64,000 nt of DNA from Hydra vulgaris (lineage: Eukaryota; Cnidaria; Hydrozoa; Anthoathecata; Hydridae), in contig NC_088920.1 of NCBI RefSeq assembly GCF_038396675.1, forward strand, positions 64,474,001 to 64,538,000, in the 5' to 3' direction. The notes under the pieces were generated by a model that had not been told where the DNA came from, ran no database searches, and saw nothing but the letters and a program-made list of their open reading frames with translations. The position numbers and the translations under genes were made by a program. Below, piece by piece: positions 43,367-55,824 of this stretch (position 1 is its first letter; every line of letters starts with the position of its first letter).

Positions 43367-43578
43367 TATTGTTGCAGTTGCCAAACACAGAAAGAAATTC
43401 TGATGCTAATGATTTTGTAATATTTATAAAAAATCTATCAAGATTTCTTTCACTCTGGGTAGCAAGAACCACATCTGATGATAATACTTTAGTTCAAAAA
43501 CAGTCAATTTCTTATGAAAAAACTAAAAATGGGTCATCTCTTACAAGTCCGAGATCTGTAATTTTTAAGTATTACTAA
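43367..43578 (+). CDS. Unidentified open stretch after a good acceptor, possible last exon
   Basis: Follows TATTGTTGCAG, a good splice acceptor at about 43,378, and reads LPNTERNSDANDFVIFIKN, FLSLWVARTTSDDNTLVQ to a TAA at 43,578. The hydrophilic, mixed composition is more gene-like than most frames nearby. No family recognised and no upstream exon identified. Confidence 0.25.
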
Positions 43579-43624
43579 ACAAATATTTTATAAAATATTT
43601 TTTGCAATACAATCTTTTATTATG

Positions 43625-43706
<82 letters not shown>

Positions 43707-43707
43707 A
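43625..43707. repeat. (TA)n microsatellite
   Basis: About 80 bp of TA, roughly 230 bp outside the left end of the RAG1-like element. Confidence 0.97.
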
Positions 43708-43935
43708 TACAAAGTTTGATTAATCTAAAATAAGTAATTTTTATATTATTATTTATTCCTACGACTATCCTGCTTTTATAAAATTAGGTCATCCAATATT
43801 TTCTATTGGAACATGGTTTAGTAAGCACATATAGACACATTTTTGAATACGTGCATCATAACAAATGAATTTTGATTCCGTGGTTTTTATTGGTAATATT
43901 TCTGTACGAGAAATGCGCTAAATCAAGCTTTACTT

Positions 43936-44526
43936 CACGGTGCATAGGAACATACTCTAAGACCTTGCAACAAATCCCCAGAGATTTTATTTTTGATTAT
44001 CATTAGAAAACATTTCCTCATTCAAAAAATGTAAACGACAACTTTTTTTAGTGGGGGCCTGGGGAGAAAACACACATTTTAGGGCAGTGCCCAGGAATTT
44101 TGTCGTTCAAGATAGGTAGCTAATAAGCATGGGGCATACTCAAGTTTTTAGTATGTTGATACTGGTAGCAAATGAGGATGACTTGCAAAAAATTAAGGTA
44201 ATTGAAGCTAAACCAACCCCGCCCCGATCCCTAACTGCCCCCTTCCTAGAACTACGTCTCCTTTAATCGTAAATTTTTTTTTTTGTTCTATCATAAAGGA
44301 GATCAAAATTCATCGACAGATTTCAAATTTCATCAAAAAATCTTTTTTCGTTTAAGATTTATAACAATGCAAAGCCTAAAATTACCCCCTGAAATAACCT
44401 TAAATGGTCTCAACTTTTAAACGAAAAATTTTTTTTTGATGTAACTTGAAATCTGTCGATGAACTTTGATCTAGTTTAATATAAAACAAGCAAAAAGTTG
44501 AAAAGTGTTTTTTGGAACCATACCCT
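43936..44526 (+). repeat. Left ~590-bp terminal inverted repeat
   Basis: Outer end CACGGTGCATAGG; the first seven bases differ from the V(D)J heptamer CACAGTG at one position. Inside are GTGGGGGCCTGGGG, GCATGGGGCATACTCAAG, ACTTGCAAAAAATTAAGG, CCCGCCCCGATCC and ATTCATCGACAGATTTCAAA. The order of the last motifs is shared with the foldback repeats at 21,285 and 50,126. No RSS-like nonamer is evident at 12 or 23 bp. Confidence 0.95.
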
Positions 44527-44711
44527 GGGGAGGGCTATAAGGGGTCGAGAAGGGTTTGCTACAATTATTTATTACAGTAAAAAAAAAACTCTGATTTTTA
44601 TGCTTACATTATGATTGATATTTTACATTTCAAAGTCATACTAAACGTTTGTTCATAGGAGATTTAACACTTTACTTTTTACAACTACATTCCTGCAAAC
44701 AGAAAGCTACT

Positions 44712-47231
44712 TTAAAAGTGCTTGTAGTTGTAAGCAACAACCGCGTTTTTCAGCGCCTCTATATAGTTTGGGCTGTGCTCTCCAACTTTTCTCATTCGCC
44801 AAAACTGATTGAAATCCTGATGAATGGATTCGAGAGCTTGTTCAGTCCAGTAACCTAAGCCTATAGAACAGTAAAAGTGCAAAAGAAATGCAAGTTTATT
44901 TAATAAATATTCGTCGTAAATTATGCAAATTTTACGATTCAACTGTTGAAATAGAGTATTTAATTACTAAGATTATAAATTATTTTTAATCAAATTTAAA
45001 AGTTATTTATCATACCAAAGACTCCACCTTTCATGTTGATAAATTCAATAACATGTTGCTCAATTATGTGTACCTTCAAAGGAATTGTAGCCCTTAGATT
45101 TTTATAGCTCGTAGAGAACTCCTCTAGATCTTTAACATACGTGGAGCTTAATGATTTTCCAAAACAACCATGGACTATTTTTTCAAAATCTCTAAGTACC
45201 TTAATATATTTGGCAGCGGAAACTCCAAGACTAAACTCTTGAAAAAACAGTTCAAAGCTGTCTATGTTTTTAAGCAATTTATGACAAGCATTGCCTTCCA
45301 AACGATGCTGCCCTTGGTAGGACACTCTGCAGATGTTTATTTTAGACAGATATTGATTAACAAACTGTAACCCACACTCCTTGTTTTCAAATAAATTTTT
45401 TTCAATCTCTTTTAAAATTTTGTCTACAACACCTAGCAGTATATGTAGTCCAGGAATATTTACAAGTTCTAGTATTTTTTTGTTTTTGTTGCCTGTTAAT
45501 AAAGGGGAGTTAACAACATTAGTGTAATTTTTAGCTTTTTTTAAATTTGCACCATCAGCCATCCATTGGTCGTACAATGTACACAAAGACTCTAGAGTAT
45601 AATGATCAGCTTTTTGAAAGTCAGGAGATGACGTCATGCAATACGGACAAGGGTGTTTTGATGTTGCAGTTTGTTTTCCAACCATTTGAAGCAAAATCTT
45701 TAGATCTTCAAATACTGTGTAATCTAAGGATGAAATGTTTAGCTTATCCAATATTAACCGCAAGTTATGGTATTTTTCGTTCAATGAAGGCAAAAAGGCC
45801 AATATAATAGTTTTGTGGACGCTTGAATCTTTAAAATCTTTGCACGCATATCCGTCACTCTTGCTCAGTTTCTCTGGAATTTTATTATTTTTTAACTCTG
45901 GTTTTAGGGTTATTGACAGTGTAACTTTTAGGAATCCCTGCCCTCCATCTACACCTAATTTGATATCAACATCATTTGTTTCTTGACTTCTGTGATGAAG
46001 TACCATTGCTACGAGTTCTTCAATGTCATTGCAATACACAATAGGAGTATCTTTTTCTACCAACTATACATTCATAAAAAATCAAAATGAATAATACAAA
46101 TTGCAATCTAGCTATAAAACAATTTTTTTGGAAATAGTTTACTTACCTCTTCGCTTTCTTTTAATTTTAATAGCAATGGGAGTTTATCACAATTGAATAA
46201 ATTTCCAATTATTTCGTTGTTCTCAATCAGTTTAATATTGAAACCGGATTCCACACTTTTTCGTCCTGCCTCACTTCTCAGAAATCGTGCAACTTCAATC
46301 ATGTTGCGATTACTTATAAATCATAATAAAGTTATTAATAAAATTGGCTTTAAACTCATGACAAATTTATTTTTAAAAGTATTTTTAAGCAACAAAAATT
46401 TACCTGGAATGTAGTTTTAATTGAAGTTTGTTCAATTTATCTAAAGAAAAGAAAGGTTTCTTAACCTCAGTCTTTCCGAAAGAGACAGTGAGTTGCTTCG
46501 GACCAAAGGTTTTCAAAACTAAGGTGTTCTCTGAGTCATTTGTGCTGAAATCTTTGATAGAGCTGGACAGAACTTTTCCTTGCGTTGTTGGGGATGTTGA
46601 TTTTACAATGGCAGTCAAATTCTTTTGTCTTTCTAATTTCGTACAGGGATGTGGAATTCCCTGTCCCACTTGGGCATAACAATGTTGACAAACTAGTCTT
46701 TCTGCAGGTTTATTTGAAACATCTTCAGCGCCTTGATAAACGAGCTTTCCCGAAACACAATCAACCATTGGGGCCAATATTTTTTCCATTTTTGATTTGC
46801 GCCCATTTTCACAAATAAAACATTCACATTTTTTCCCTCTAATAACTCTGGTATTCAGGTCTAAATTTTATAGCACTTGTATGACAACTATAATAACTAA
46901 AATAGCGAAACTAAATTTTAAATGAAGTAAATTAAACATCAATATAGTTATAATTACCTTCATAATACGGCCGCATAATGAAGTAAGGATCAGTCCCTGC
47001 AAGCTTTTTTCTACATTTTGAGCAAAGCATGGTAGGAAGGTCAGGATTATCCGCTGAATAATCTTTCCAGAATATAGTTTTGATAAGGTTTGAGTAGTCA
47101 TTTTTCTTTTTATTTAGATTTAAATAAGTTGTTTCAGGGTTATTTATTGGTCTTAAATCCGTGCCTTTCCTGAAGCAGCAAATGCAAAATTTTTTTACAA
47201 AATCACTATGTTCTTTTGCATGTTTAGGCAT
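44712..47231 (-). CDS. RAG1-like DDE transposase, five exons, intact frame (697 aa)
   Basis: Exons 47,231-46,958, 46,860-46,404, 46,312-46,147, 46,063-45,016 and 44,860-44,712, all with GT/AG introns; 2094 nt joined, open throughout. Residues 16-73: C-I-C-C ... C70-x-x-C73 with an LIKTIF segment between, like the RAG1 N-terminal region. C103/C105/C108, then C149-x-x-C152 ... H162-x-C164. The core has D338 (GVDGGQG), D419 (EDLKILL), C438-x-x-C441 (HPCPYC), H631 and H636 (KVHIIEQHVIEF), and E655 (GYWTEQALESIHQ). In RAG1 the second Asp to CxxC distance is 19 and the two His are 5 apart, as here; the final Glu follows the second His by 20, here 19. It probably cleaves and joins its own TIRs in the nucleus. 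Assignment by motif spacing, not by search. Confidence 0.85.
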
Positions 47232-47661
47232 TTTAAATGAATGCTTCAAATAAAAACTTCTGATATGGATTGATAATATTGGCATGATATATCGGTTATA
47301 TCAATCAAATGTCAATATAATGCGTATAAACACATGTCAATATAATGGCTAAAAACATGCTTTCAGTTCGTATATCAACGCGTGCAAAGAGTTATTATGC
47401 AACTGTTAACAATTAGCAACTGCTAACTTTTACTAATTGTTAATAATTAAAGGTTGCTTTGCTTTGTTTTTATTTCAATAAAAATGTAAATAGAAAGTAA
47501 TAAAAATTACTTATCCGTCTGTAAATTTTAATGTTAAACAAAAATTTTTAAAAACTTTAAAAAATAAAATTGATAAATCTATCACAAATATTTCTGAAAA
47601 TTTAAATATGGGGCATGGGCATGATTTTGTGGTGTTCGAGAAAATTCCCCAAATCCCCCCT

Positions 47662-48251
47662 AGGGTATGGTTCCAAAAAACACTTTTCAACTTTTTGCTT
47701 GTTTTATATTAAACTAGATCAAAGTTCATCGACAGATTTCAAGTTACATCAAAAAAAAATTTTTCGTTTAAAAGTTGAGACCATTTAAGGTTATTTCAGG
47801 GGGTAGTTTTAGGCTTTGCATTGTTATAAATCTTAAACGGAAAAAGATTTTTTGATGAAATTTGAAATCTGTCGATGAATTTTGATCTACTTTATGATAG
47901 AACAAAAAAAAAATTTACGATTAAAGGAGACGTAGTTCTAGGAAGGGGGCAGTTAGGGATCGGGGCGGGGTTGGTTTAGCTTCAATTACCTTAATTTTTT
48001 GCAAGTCATCCTCATTTGCTACCAGTATCAACATACTAAAAATTTGAGTATGCCCCATGCTTATTAGCTACCTATCTTGAACGACAAAATTACTGGGCAC
48101 TGCCCTAAAATGTGTGTTTTCTCCCCAGGCCCCCACTAAAAAAAGTTGTCGTTTACATTTTTTGAATGAGGAAATGTTTTCTACTGATAATCAAAAATAA
48201 AATCTCTGGGGATGTGTTGCAAGGTCTTAGAGTATGTTCCTATGCACCGTG
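47662..48251 (-). repeat. Right ~590-bp terminal inverted repeat
   Basis: Complement of 43,936-44,526 with about eight single-base differences and a T11/T10 difference. Between it and the start codon (47,231) lie 430 bp that should contain the promoter of the transposase gene. The repeated TGTCAATATAATG at about 47,310 and 47,334 is the only notable motif there. Confidence 0.95.
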
Positions 48252-48255
48252 ACTT

Positions 48256-48543
48256 TCAACTCATTAACTAACAACTGCAAACAAGATATTTCTGCATTTT
48301 AACTTATTATTTTTCTTAACTCCATTTTTTTTTAGTTTTTGTTTGGATACCCTACAGTGTGATAAATTATTTTATTTTTTTCTAATATCAAGTTTGCTGA
48401 TAGACAGTTAACTTTTCTACATTTTTTTAATTTTGTTTTCTTTTTAATTGAAAATTTTCATGCTTTCCTAGTTTTCTTTTTAATTTAAAATTTTAAGTAA
48501 TCTCATATGTTGTCTGAGATGAGTATCAACTTTCTCGCATTTT
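48256..48543. other. No recognisable gene
   Basis: AT-rich flank of the transposon. Confidence 0.4.
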
Positions 48544-48969
48544 TTACACTTCATTTTCATTTCTGTTGATCAAATGTCTTAAATTTTTTTCTATCAGTAT
48601 TATCGTTGATGTTAACAAAAAAAGTGTTTGTTTTGCGCCTAGCTGGAATAAAAATAAACTTTTCCTCCAATACTTTAAATATGGAATCCAATTAATGGTT
48701 AACCTTTTTTTAAGAGTCTGGACGTCTTTATAAAGCCTATTTAACTTGTTTAGAACAGTTCGAACTGTGCAATGACCATTTTCTAATATCATGATTTTAT
48801 GCAGCTTTTTGGCAATGATAAATAATTTTTTGCTCTCTGAAAAAAATGCATAGATAGCAAAACCATTTTTAAATGGAACAGTGGTATTATCAGCTTTAAA
48901 GGAGCCAATATAATTGTAAAACTCATATAAAGTCTTAGCTGTTTCAAAAGTATCCATTTTTATAACCAA
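48544..48969 (-). CDS. Unidentified 141-codon ORF or gene remnant
   Basis: Minus-strand frame MVIKMDTFETAKTLYEFYNY, FKNGFAIYAFFSESKKLFII, VLNKLNRLYKDVQTLKKRL. A second frame on the same strand continues with EEKFIFIPARRKTNTFFVNI, which looks equally coding, so a frameshift near 48,660 is likely. Length and mixed composition make a real coding origin plausible. I recognise no family. It stands between the RAG1-like element and the hAT derivative and may be a fragment of an older transposon or host gene. Confidence 0.3.
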   Translation of the reverse strand: MVIKMDTFETAKTLYEFYNYIGSFKADNTTVPFKNGFAIYAFFSESKKLFIIAKKLHKIMILENGHCTVRTVLNKLNRLYKDVQTLKKRLTINWIPYLKYWRKSLFLFQLGAKQTLFLLTSTIILIEKNLRHLINRNENEV

Positions 48970-49090
48970 ATTTTGAATATACTGTTCCTCTAAATAATTC
49001 TAAAAAATCACAGAAATATAACAAACTGGTACAAAATAATGAGGTTTTAAAATTAATTACAAACATTATAGTAATAATCATATACCATAT

Positions 49091-49756
49091 AATAAAGTTA
49101 ACTATGAGCGAGACTAGGTTTTCTCAAACCAAGACGAGACCGAGACGAGAAGTTAGTACTTCTTGTGAGACCGAGAACGAGACGAGAAATTTAACAATTT
49201 TTGAAAACAAATTTATTAAAATCAAAGTAAAAAAAAAAAAGATGTAAACATGGTTTTGACAAATAGACACAAATGACATTTGTTAAATGTAAACAACTTT
49301 TTCAAATATTAATTCAGAATTTTTTTGCCAAACTTTTCCAACAAGACAATGTTTTCTCTGATTAAGATGATTTGTTCTACTTTTTCTGGGTGTAAGTTGT
49401 GTCTGGATGATCGGACGATATTTCCACCTGAGCTAAAAACTCTCTCTGATTTAGTTGAACTTGCAGGAATAGCTAAAATTTGTCTAGCTAATAAAGAGAG
49501 TTCTGGCAATGTATTTGAATGCAATTTCCACCAATCAAGAATCGTAAAGTCTTTTTTGGCATCAGGGAGATATTCATACTGGCACATTTCGCTCAAAATA
49601 GGATTCAGTAATATAATATTTAATAGTTCAATAATATAATATTTAAGTCTCGTTCTACTTCTCGCGAGAATTTTCTATTTCTCGTTTCTCACGAGAAGTC
49701 CCATTTCTCACGAGAAACGAGAACGAGACGAGATCTCGCTCATTGTTAAATAAAGT
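49091..49756 (-). mobile_element. 650-bp deletion derivative of the BED-hAT, perfect TSD
   Basis: Element 49,099-49,748 flanked by AATAAAGT on both sides (49,091-49,098 and 49,749-49,756). Ends TAACTATGAGCGAGA and the complement of TAACAATGAGCGAGA. Internal sequence matches the two ends of the copy at 9524: the transposase C-terminus on one side, the TCTCGTTCTACTTCTCGCGA region on the other. About 1.85 kb is deleted, with a short AATATAATATTTAA direct repeat near the join (49,608-49,645). Mobile in trans, judging by its perfect duplication. Confidence 0.94.
49309..49604 (-). pseudogene. hAT transposase C-terminus (dimerisation domain only)
   Basis: Minus-strand frame MSEMCQYEYLPDAKKDF, WWKLHSNTLPELSLLARQIL, SSTKSERVFSSGGNIVRSS, HPEKVEQIILIREN. 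It is a cleaner version of the same segment in the copy at 9738 (SERVFSSGG here, SERVFRSGG there). No start, BED finger or catalytic core remains. Confidence 0.9.
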
Positions 49757-49956
49757 ATAATAAAAGTATATAACAAATATATCCAGAGATGTATTTAGAT
49801 ATCATAATATGATTTAGATGATTATTATAGAATGTATTCAGATTTTATAATATGATTCATATAATCTGAATACATCCTTGTATATATTATGTATATAACA
49901 GACATACATGCATACATATATGACTATTATAAATTAAAAAAAAAGCTAAATATAAA
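49757..49956. other. No recognisable gene
   Basis: AT-rich flank with the loose duplication GATTTAGATGATTATTATAGAATGTATTCAGATTTTATAATATGAT-type sequence (49,790-49,870), then degenerate TACATA repeats. Confidence 0.4.
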
Positions 49957-50123
<167 letters not shown>

Positions 50124-50125
50124 CA

Positions 50126-51500
<1,375 letters not shown>

Positions 51501-51639
51501 TATTTCAATAATTTCAAATTGTGAACCATTTTGTTACAGTTTATAACTAATACAGCCTAATATTTGAACCTTTTAATACTTTAGAAAAACCTGATCTAGT
51601 AAAAATGATATAACATTTCAAAACTTTCCTTATAAAAAC

Positions 51640-54600
51640 GCTTATTTCTTATAAGGTAGTTGAACTTTTAAATCAATAAGAAAAATTAAAAGAACTTGAA
51701 GAAAAATTAAAAGAACAGCGTGAATTAGTATATTTTTATGCTGAGGGTGATTGTTCTAGAAAAGTATTTGTTCACAAAGTATGTTTGTAGAATGAATCAT
51801 CGACAAACATTAAAAAAACAACGTTACCGCTCGCAAAAAAAAAAGTTCCAAAATCGATTTAAAAACACTCGAACAAGAGGCACCAATCGAAGTACGTATT
51901 TAGGTTCGCTATATTTTAAATCTTTTTTGTTCTGGATATATATTATTTTGTCTTATTTCAATTTTTTTTTTTTTTTGATTTTAAATTTTATATTTTAAAA
52001 TGGAGAACAACTTTTCTACAAAATTCAACTACGAAGCTTTAAAGCTTTGTAGAATTGTGATATTGACAATGGAATTTTTTTGTGTGAAAAAGCTTTTCAA
52101 CTGAGTATTATCAATCTCTGAATCTACTCATTTTCTTTCTCATTCGAAGTATGAGTAAAATATTTTACTTCATAACTTCCCACGATTTCAAAGTTTTCTG
52201 CCTTACAGAAACGTGGCTTAAAAAATAATGAAAAAAACGCTCGTTTTGAATTAGCCAATTATGCATCAGTTCATCAATCGCGTCAAAATCATGCTGGTAG
52301 TGGAGTGAGTATTTTTATTTGCTACTCTTTAAATTTTATTGAGTAATGATTTTTGCGTGAACGAAATAGTTTGTGATTCCGTTATGCATTGAAATAATAA
52401 ATAAAAAAGGGTTGAAACATTTTTGTAAACTCTATTTATAGACAACTAGGTGGAAACTTGAAAAGTTTCAAAGCTCACATTAATAATTTTCTGACTAAAA
52501 CCCGTAAAAATCGGAAACATGTATACTTAGTTGGAGACTGGAGACTTTAACATAAATATTTTAAATTATGCATCGAAAAATGATGCTAAATGCTTTATTG
52601 ACACCATTTCGCCATATAGTTTTATTCCAACAATAAATAAGGCAACAAGAATAACAAAGACATCGTCAACATCAGTAGATAATTTAATAACAAACGATTT
52701 TCACAATTGCTGCGTTAGATTAGGCATAATTAAAACCGATGTAAGTGATCATTTCCCTATTTTTCTAACCACGAAAAACAAAACATTAAAAAATAATTTC
52801 CTTAAATAAAAATATTGGTGCGTAAAATCAATGAAAATTTCCTAGCACATTTTCGCCATCTATTCAAAAACTCGGTTGATTGGTACTTATTGTATAAAAT
52901 ACAAAATGCAAATAATGCTTACGAATTATTTCTCGCGTTTTTCAGTAAACAATATCGTAAGGCATTCCATTTAATCGAACAAAATTTAAATTCTAGGACT
53001 ATTTTCAATCCGTGGATGACAAAAGGTTTAATCAAATCATCAAAGATAAAACAAAAACTATATGAAAAATACATAAGACATAAGACATACTACATAAGAC
53101 ATACTAAGACATAAAACGTATCTTAATGAAATAATATACGAAAACTACAAAAAGTTGTTTGAAGTTTTTAAAAAAAATCATATTATGAAAAGCTATTGGA
53201 AAAAACTAATGAAAAAAAAAAAAAGCTATAATCAAAGAAATAATTGCTAAAAATATGTTGATTAAAAACAACTTGCCACAAAACTGTTAATTGATGAAAA
53301 ACTTGTTTATTATAAAAAAACCATAGCTGAAAAACTAAACAGTTTTTCTTGAGACTGGTCTAAATCTGGCGACTAAAATTCCATCAAGTACCATAAACTC
53401 ACCTTATTTGAAACTTACCTCGAAACAGCAAATAATATTATGACAGAACTAAATTTAAATATAAGAGAGTTGCGTAGTGCTTTTTCCACTCTGAAAAATA
53501 ACAAAAGTGCAGACATAGATAAAAATAGCGTCAATTTAGTTAAATTAGTCTTTGATATTATTATACCCTTATCGTTTCACATTTTTATTCTCTCATTAAC
53601 GCCTGGTATTGTATCAGATAAACTTAAAATAGATAAAATCACAACGATTTTTTAACTCTGGTGAAATAACAAATGTTTCAAACTACAGACCTATTTCTGC
53701 CTTACCTTGTTTCTCTAAATTGCAAGAACGCATTATGTTCAATAGGCTTTATAATCATTTAGTATCAAATAATATTCTGCACAACAAAAAATTTGTGTTT
53801 AAAAAAATCATTCTACGGATCACGCGGTAATTGAACTTGTAAACTTTGTATACTTTTAATAAAGATTTTTTTATCTTAGGAGTTTTCATTGATTTATCCA
53901 AAGCATTTGACACTGTCAATTACAAAATCCTGATAAAAAAATTAGAACTTTACGGAGCAAACAACTTAAACTTACTTTGGTTTAGAGACTACTTGACTAA
54001 CAGGAAACAATGCATAACCTATGAAACAAGTGAAACAAAAAAAAAAAAACTAATAATGACGACGCTGACAATTCCAATCTGTTTTATTCACACAAAGATA
54101 TAAAAGTTCTGTTTAAAAGTTTTAATGAAGAATTATCTAAAGTAAATGAATTGTTTGTAAGTAACCGCCTTTCACTAAATGTAGGAAAAACAAAATTCGT
54201 CTTGTTCCACAAACCAAATAAAGTTGATAATATTCCACTTAAATTGCCAAATCTTTTATACAATAAAACAGAAGTAAAAAGGGAATCTACTGTTAATTTT
54301 TTAGGAGTAATTCTTGATGAAAACTTGCCATGAAAGTTTCATTCAATCCATTCTTAGGCATTTCATTCAAACCATTTTTAAATACTGGGGCTCTAATGAA
54401 AATTTATTTTTCATTTATTCACGGCTATCTTTCCAACTGCAGCAATGCATGGGGAAGTACAAATTACGGAAACCTCAAAAAGCTTTATAGTAAACAAAAG
54501 CATGCTTATAGGATTGTATTTGGGGTAAACAGAACTGTGTATTGCGAACCACTATTAAATCGTTTTAAGGGCTTAAATATTTATAAACTAAACTTTTGTT

Positions 54601-54890
54601 GTTGTTATTGTTATAATTATTATTATTAATATTATTACTATTACTTTTCATGTTTAAAATCATTGATCAACTTGATTATCTCCACATTGATTATCTCCAC
54701 TTGATTATCACATTGATTATCTCCACTTTTATTTCTATCATACTTTTGTAAAATATCTCATCATCCGACAGAGTTTTTGATGAATAACTTTGTTGTTTCG
54801 AGAATTAATTTTAAAATGAATTCTTATCGAATTCAACATCGAGGACCTATATTATGGATAGTTTATTAAAAAGTTCAATAAAGAACACTA
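51640..54890 (+). mobile_element. CR1/L2-like LINE, endonuclease + RT, internally deleted
   Basis: The longest LINE in the window. A possible ORF1 tail (EKLKELEEKLKEQRELVYFY near 51,690) precedes the endonuclease from about 52,070 and the RT to about 54,630. A C-terminal tail piece (NNFVVSRINFKMNSYR, HRGPILW) lies at about 54,785-54,860. (TTG)n/(TTA)n simple sequence at 54,595-54,640 and tandem TTGATTATCTCCACA near 54,670-54,730 interrupt the tail. No target-site duplication found. Confidence 0.8.
52174..54330 (+). pseudogene. LINE endonuclease-reverse transcriptase polyprotein (broken)
   Basis: Endonuclease: FKVFCLTETWLK (about 52,185-52,220), YASVHQSRQNHAGSGVSIFI, then VYLVGDFNINILNYASKNDA, TKTSSTSVDNLITNDF and IIKTDVSDHFPIFL (catalytic GD-N and SDH). 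RT: NVSNYRPISALPCFSKLQER, HSTDHAVIELVN, motif A FIDLSKAFDTVNYKILIKKL, YLTNRKQCITYET; then the frame jumps directly to ADNSNLFYSHKDIKVLFKS. The CGVPQGS block and the first D of FADD are deleted at about 54,047-54,060. The thumb SNRLSLNVGKTKFVLFHKPN and VNFLGVILDENLP remains. Several stops and frameshifts. Catalytically dead. Confidence 0.88.
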
Positions 54891-55608
54891 CTTACTAGAA
54901 AATTTTAAAACGGTTTCTAAAAGAATCTTACTTCACACACCTTGTAAAGTTTGGGTCATAATACCAAATACTTTCCATCAAAACTATTTGAACCCTAGAA
55001 AGTACATGCTAAGCCAAAATGCCTAATTTTAAAATCTAGAATTAAAATCTTGAAGAGATATTCACTTTTTAAAAACCACATTGTAAGTCCTAGAAAAACC
55101 TTTTTTTTTAAATAAGTATTTTATATAAAAAATTCTCCAAATTACAAACTTCAAACAATCCAAGAACAGATTCAAAATGTTATCCTTTAAACATAAAATT
55201 AAATTTTATTATTCTAAACTTCATATAAGCCAATTCAAAAGAATTTTTAATAATCATATTGATTTACAAAAATTCTGTGCCAATAACTTTAAAACTTTTT
55301 GCTGTTGTAATCCAAAATAGAGTTCAAAAGTTGTTTGGGGTAATCTGGGTGAGAGATATCACGCTTATATCTCTCCCGATGGGTTTTAAAGTAAGAGCCA
55401 TTGTCTCAGTTGCCTATTCACTGAAGAGCCCAAGTGCCATGGTTCTTTTTGATGAGTTGTTGCACATGGGAAAAGGTTGCATAAGCTTTTGGTGTAACTG
55501 AAATTTTCAACTTCAGGTTACTTGTCTTGAATTTTTTGATTCCCTTGCTTTACCGATTACACAATTGTACATGTAAAGCAAATTTTTTTGAGTTGGAGGC
55601 TAGTGACT
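54891..55608. other. No assignable gene; one small hairpin
   Basis: An 80-codon plus frame (55,259-55,501) contains KLFAVVIQNRVQKLFGVIWV and AYSLKSPSAMVLFDELLHMG. I do not recognise it. Within it a hairpin GAGAGATAT ... ATATCTCTC (55,351-55,375, 7-nt loop) is perfect. The rest is AT-rich. Confidence 0.35.
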
Positions 55609-55824
55609 TAATGTACATTAGTGCGGGTCAAATTTTTTTTTTTAAGAAGCAGCATATTGTGGGGGGTTCCTGTATATGTGTATAGGATGTATACCAATTT
55701 TTAGGTCTGTGCTAGTCTCCGTAGGGGTCGCACACAAAATCTGATTTTTAAGCATTTTAAAGAAAAAGGGGTATAAGAAACTTTTATATTTAACTATTTT
55801 ATAATTGTTTTATTTTATTTTATA

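Larger units (their letters stand above)
43932..48255 (-). mobile_element. Structurally complete RAG1-like (Chapaev/Transib-type) DNA transposon
   Basis: Element 43,936-48,251 (4316 bp) between ACTT at 43,932-43,935 and ACTT at 48,252-48,255. Both ends begin CACGGTGCATAGGAACATAC. The inverted repeats extend over 43,936-44,526 and 47,662-48,251 with about eight substitutions and one homopolymer difference seen by eye. One spliced minus-strand gene fills most of the interior. Four-base duplication plus CAC termini fits what I know of Chapaev elements better than Transib or RAG, which leave 5 bp. Near-identical arms and an undamaged gene mean that it is young and may be competent. Confidence 0.9.

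Noticed and set aside
44712-47231. THAP-type (Kolobok) transposase
   Set aside because: The N-terminal Cys pattern is not C2CH with the THAP AVPTIF box, and the core zinc/His spacing fits RAG1; the duplication is ACTT, not TTAA.
43936-48251. V(D)J-type 12/23 recombination signals at the transposon ends
   Set aside because: The heptamer-like end is there, but no A-rich nonamer lies at 12 or 23 bp on either end, so I do not call RSSs.
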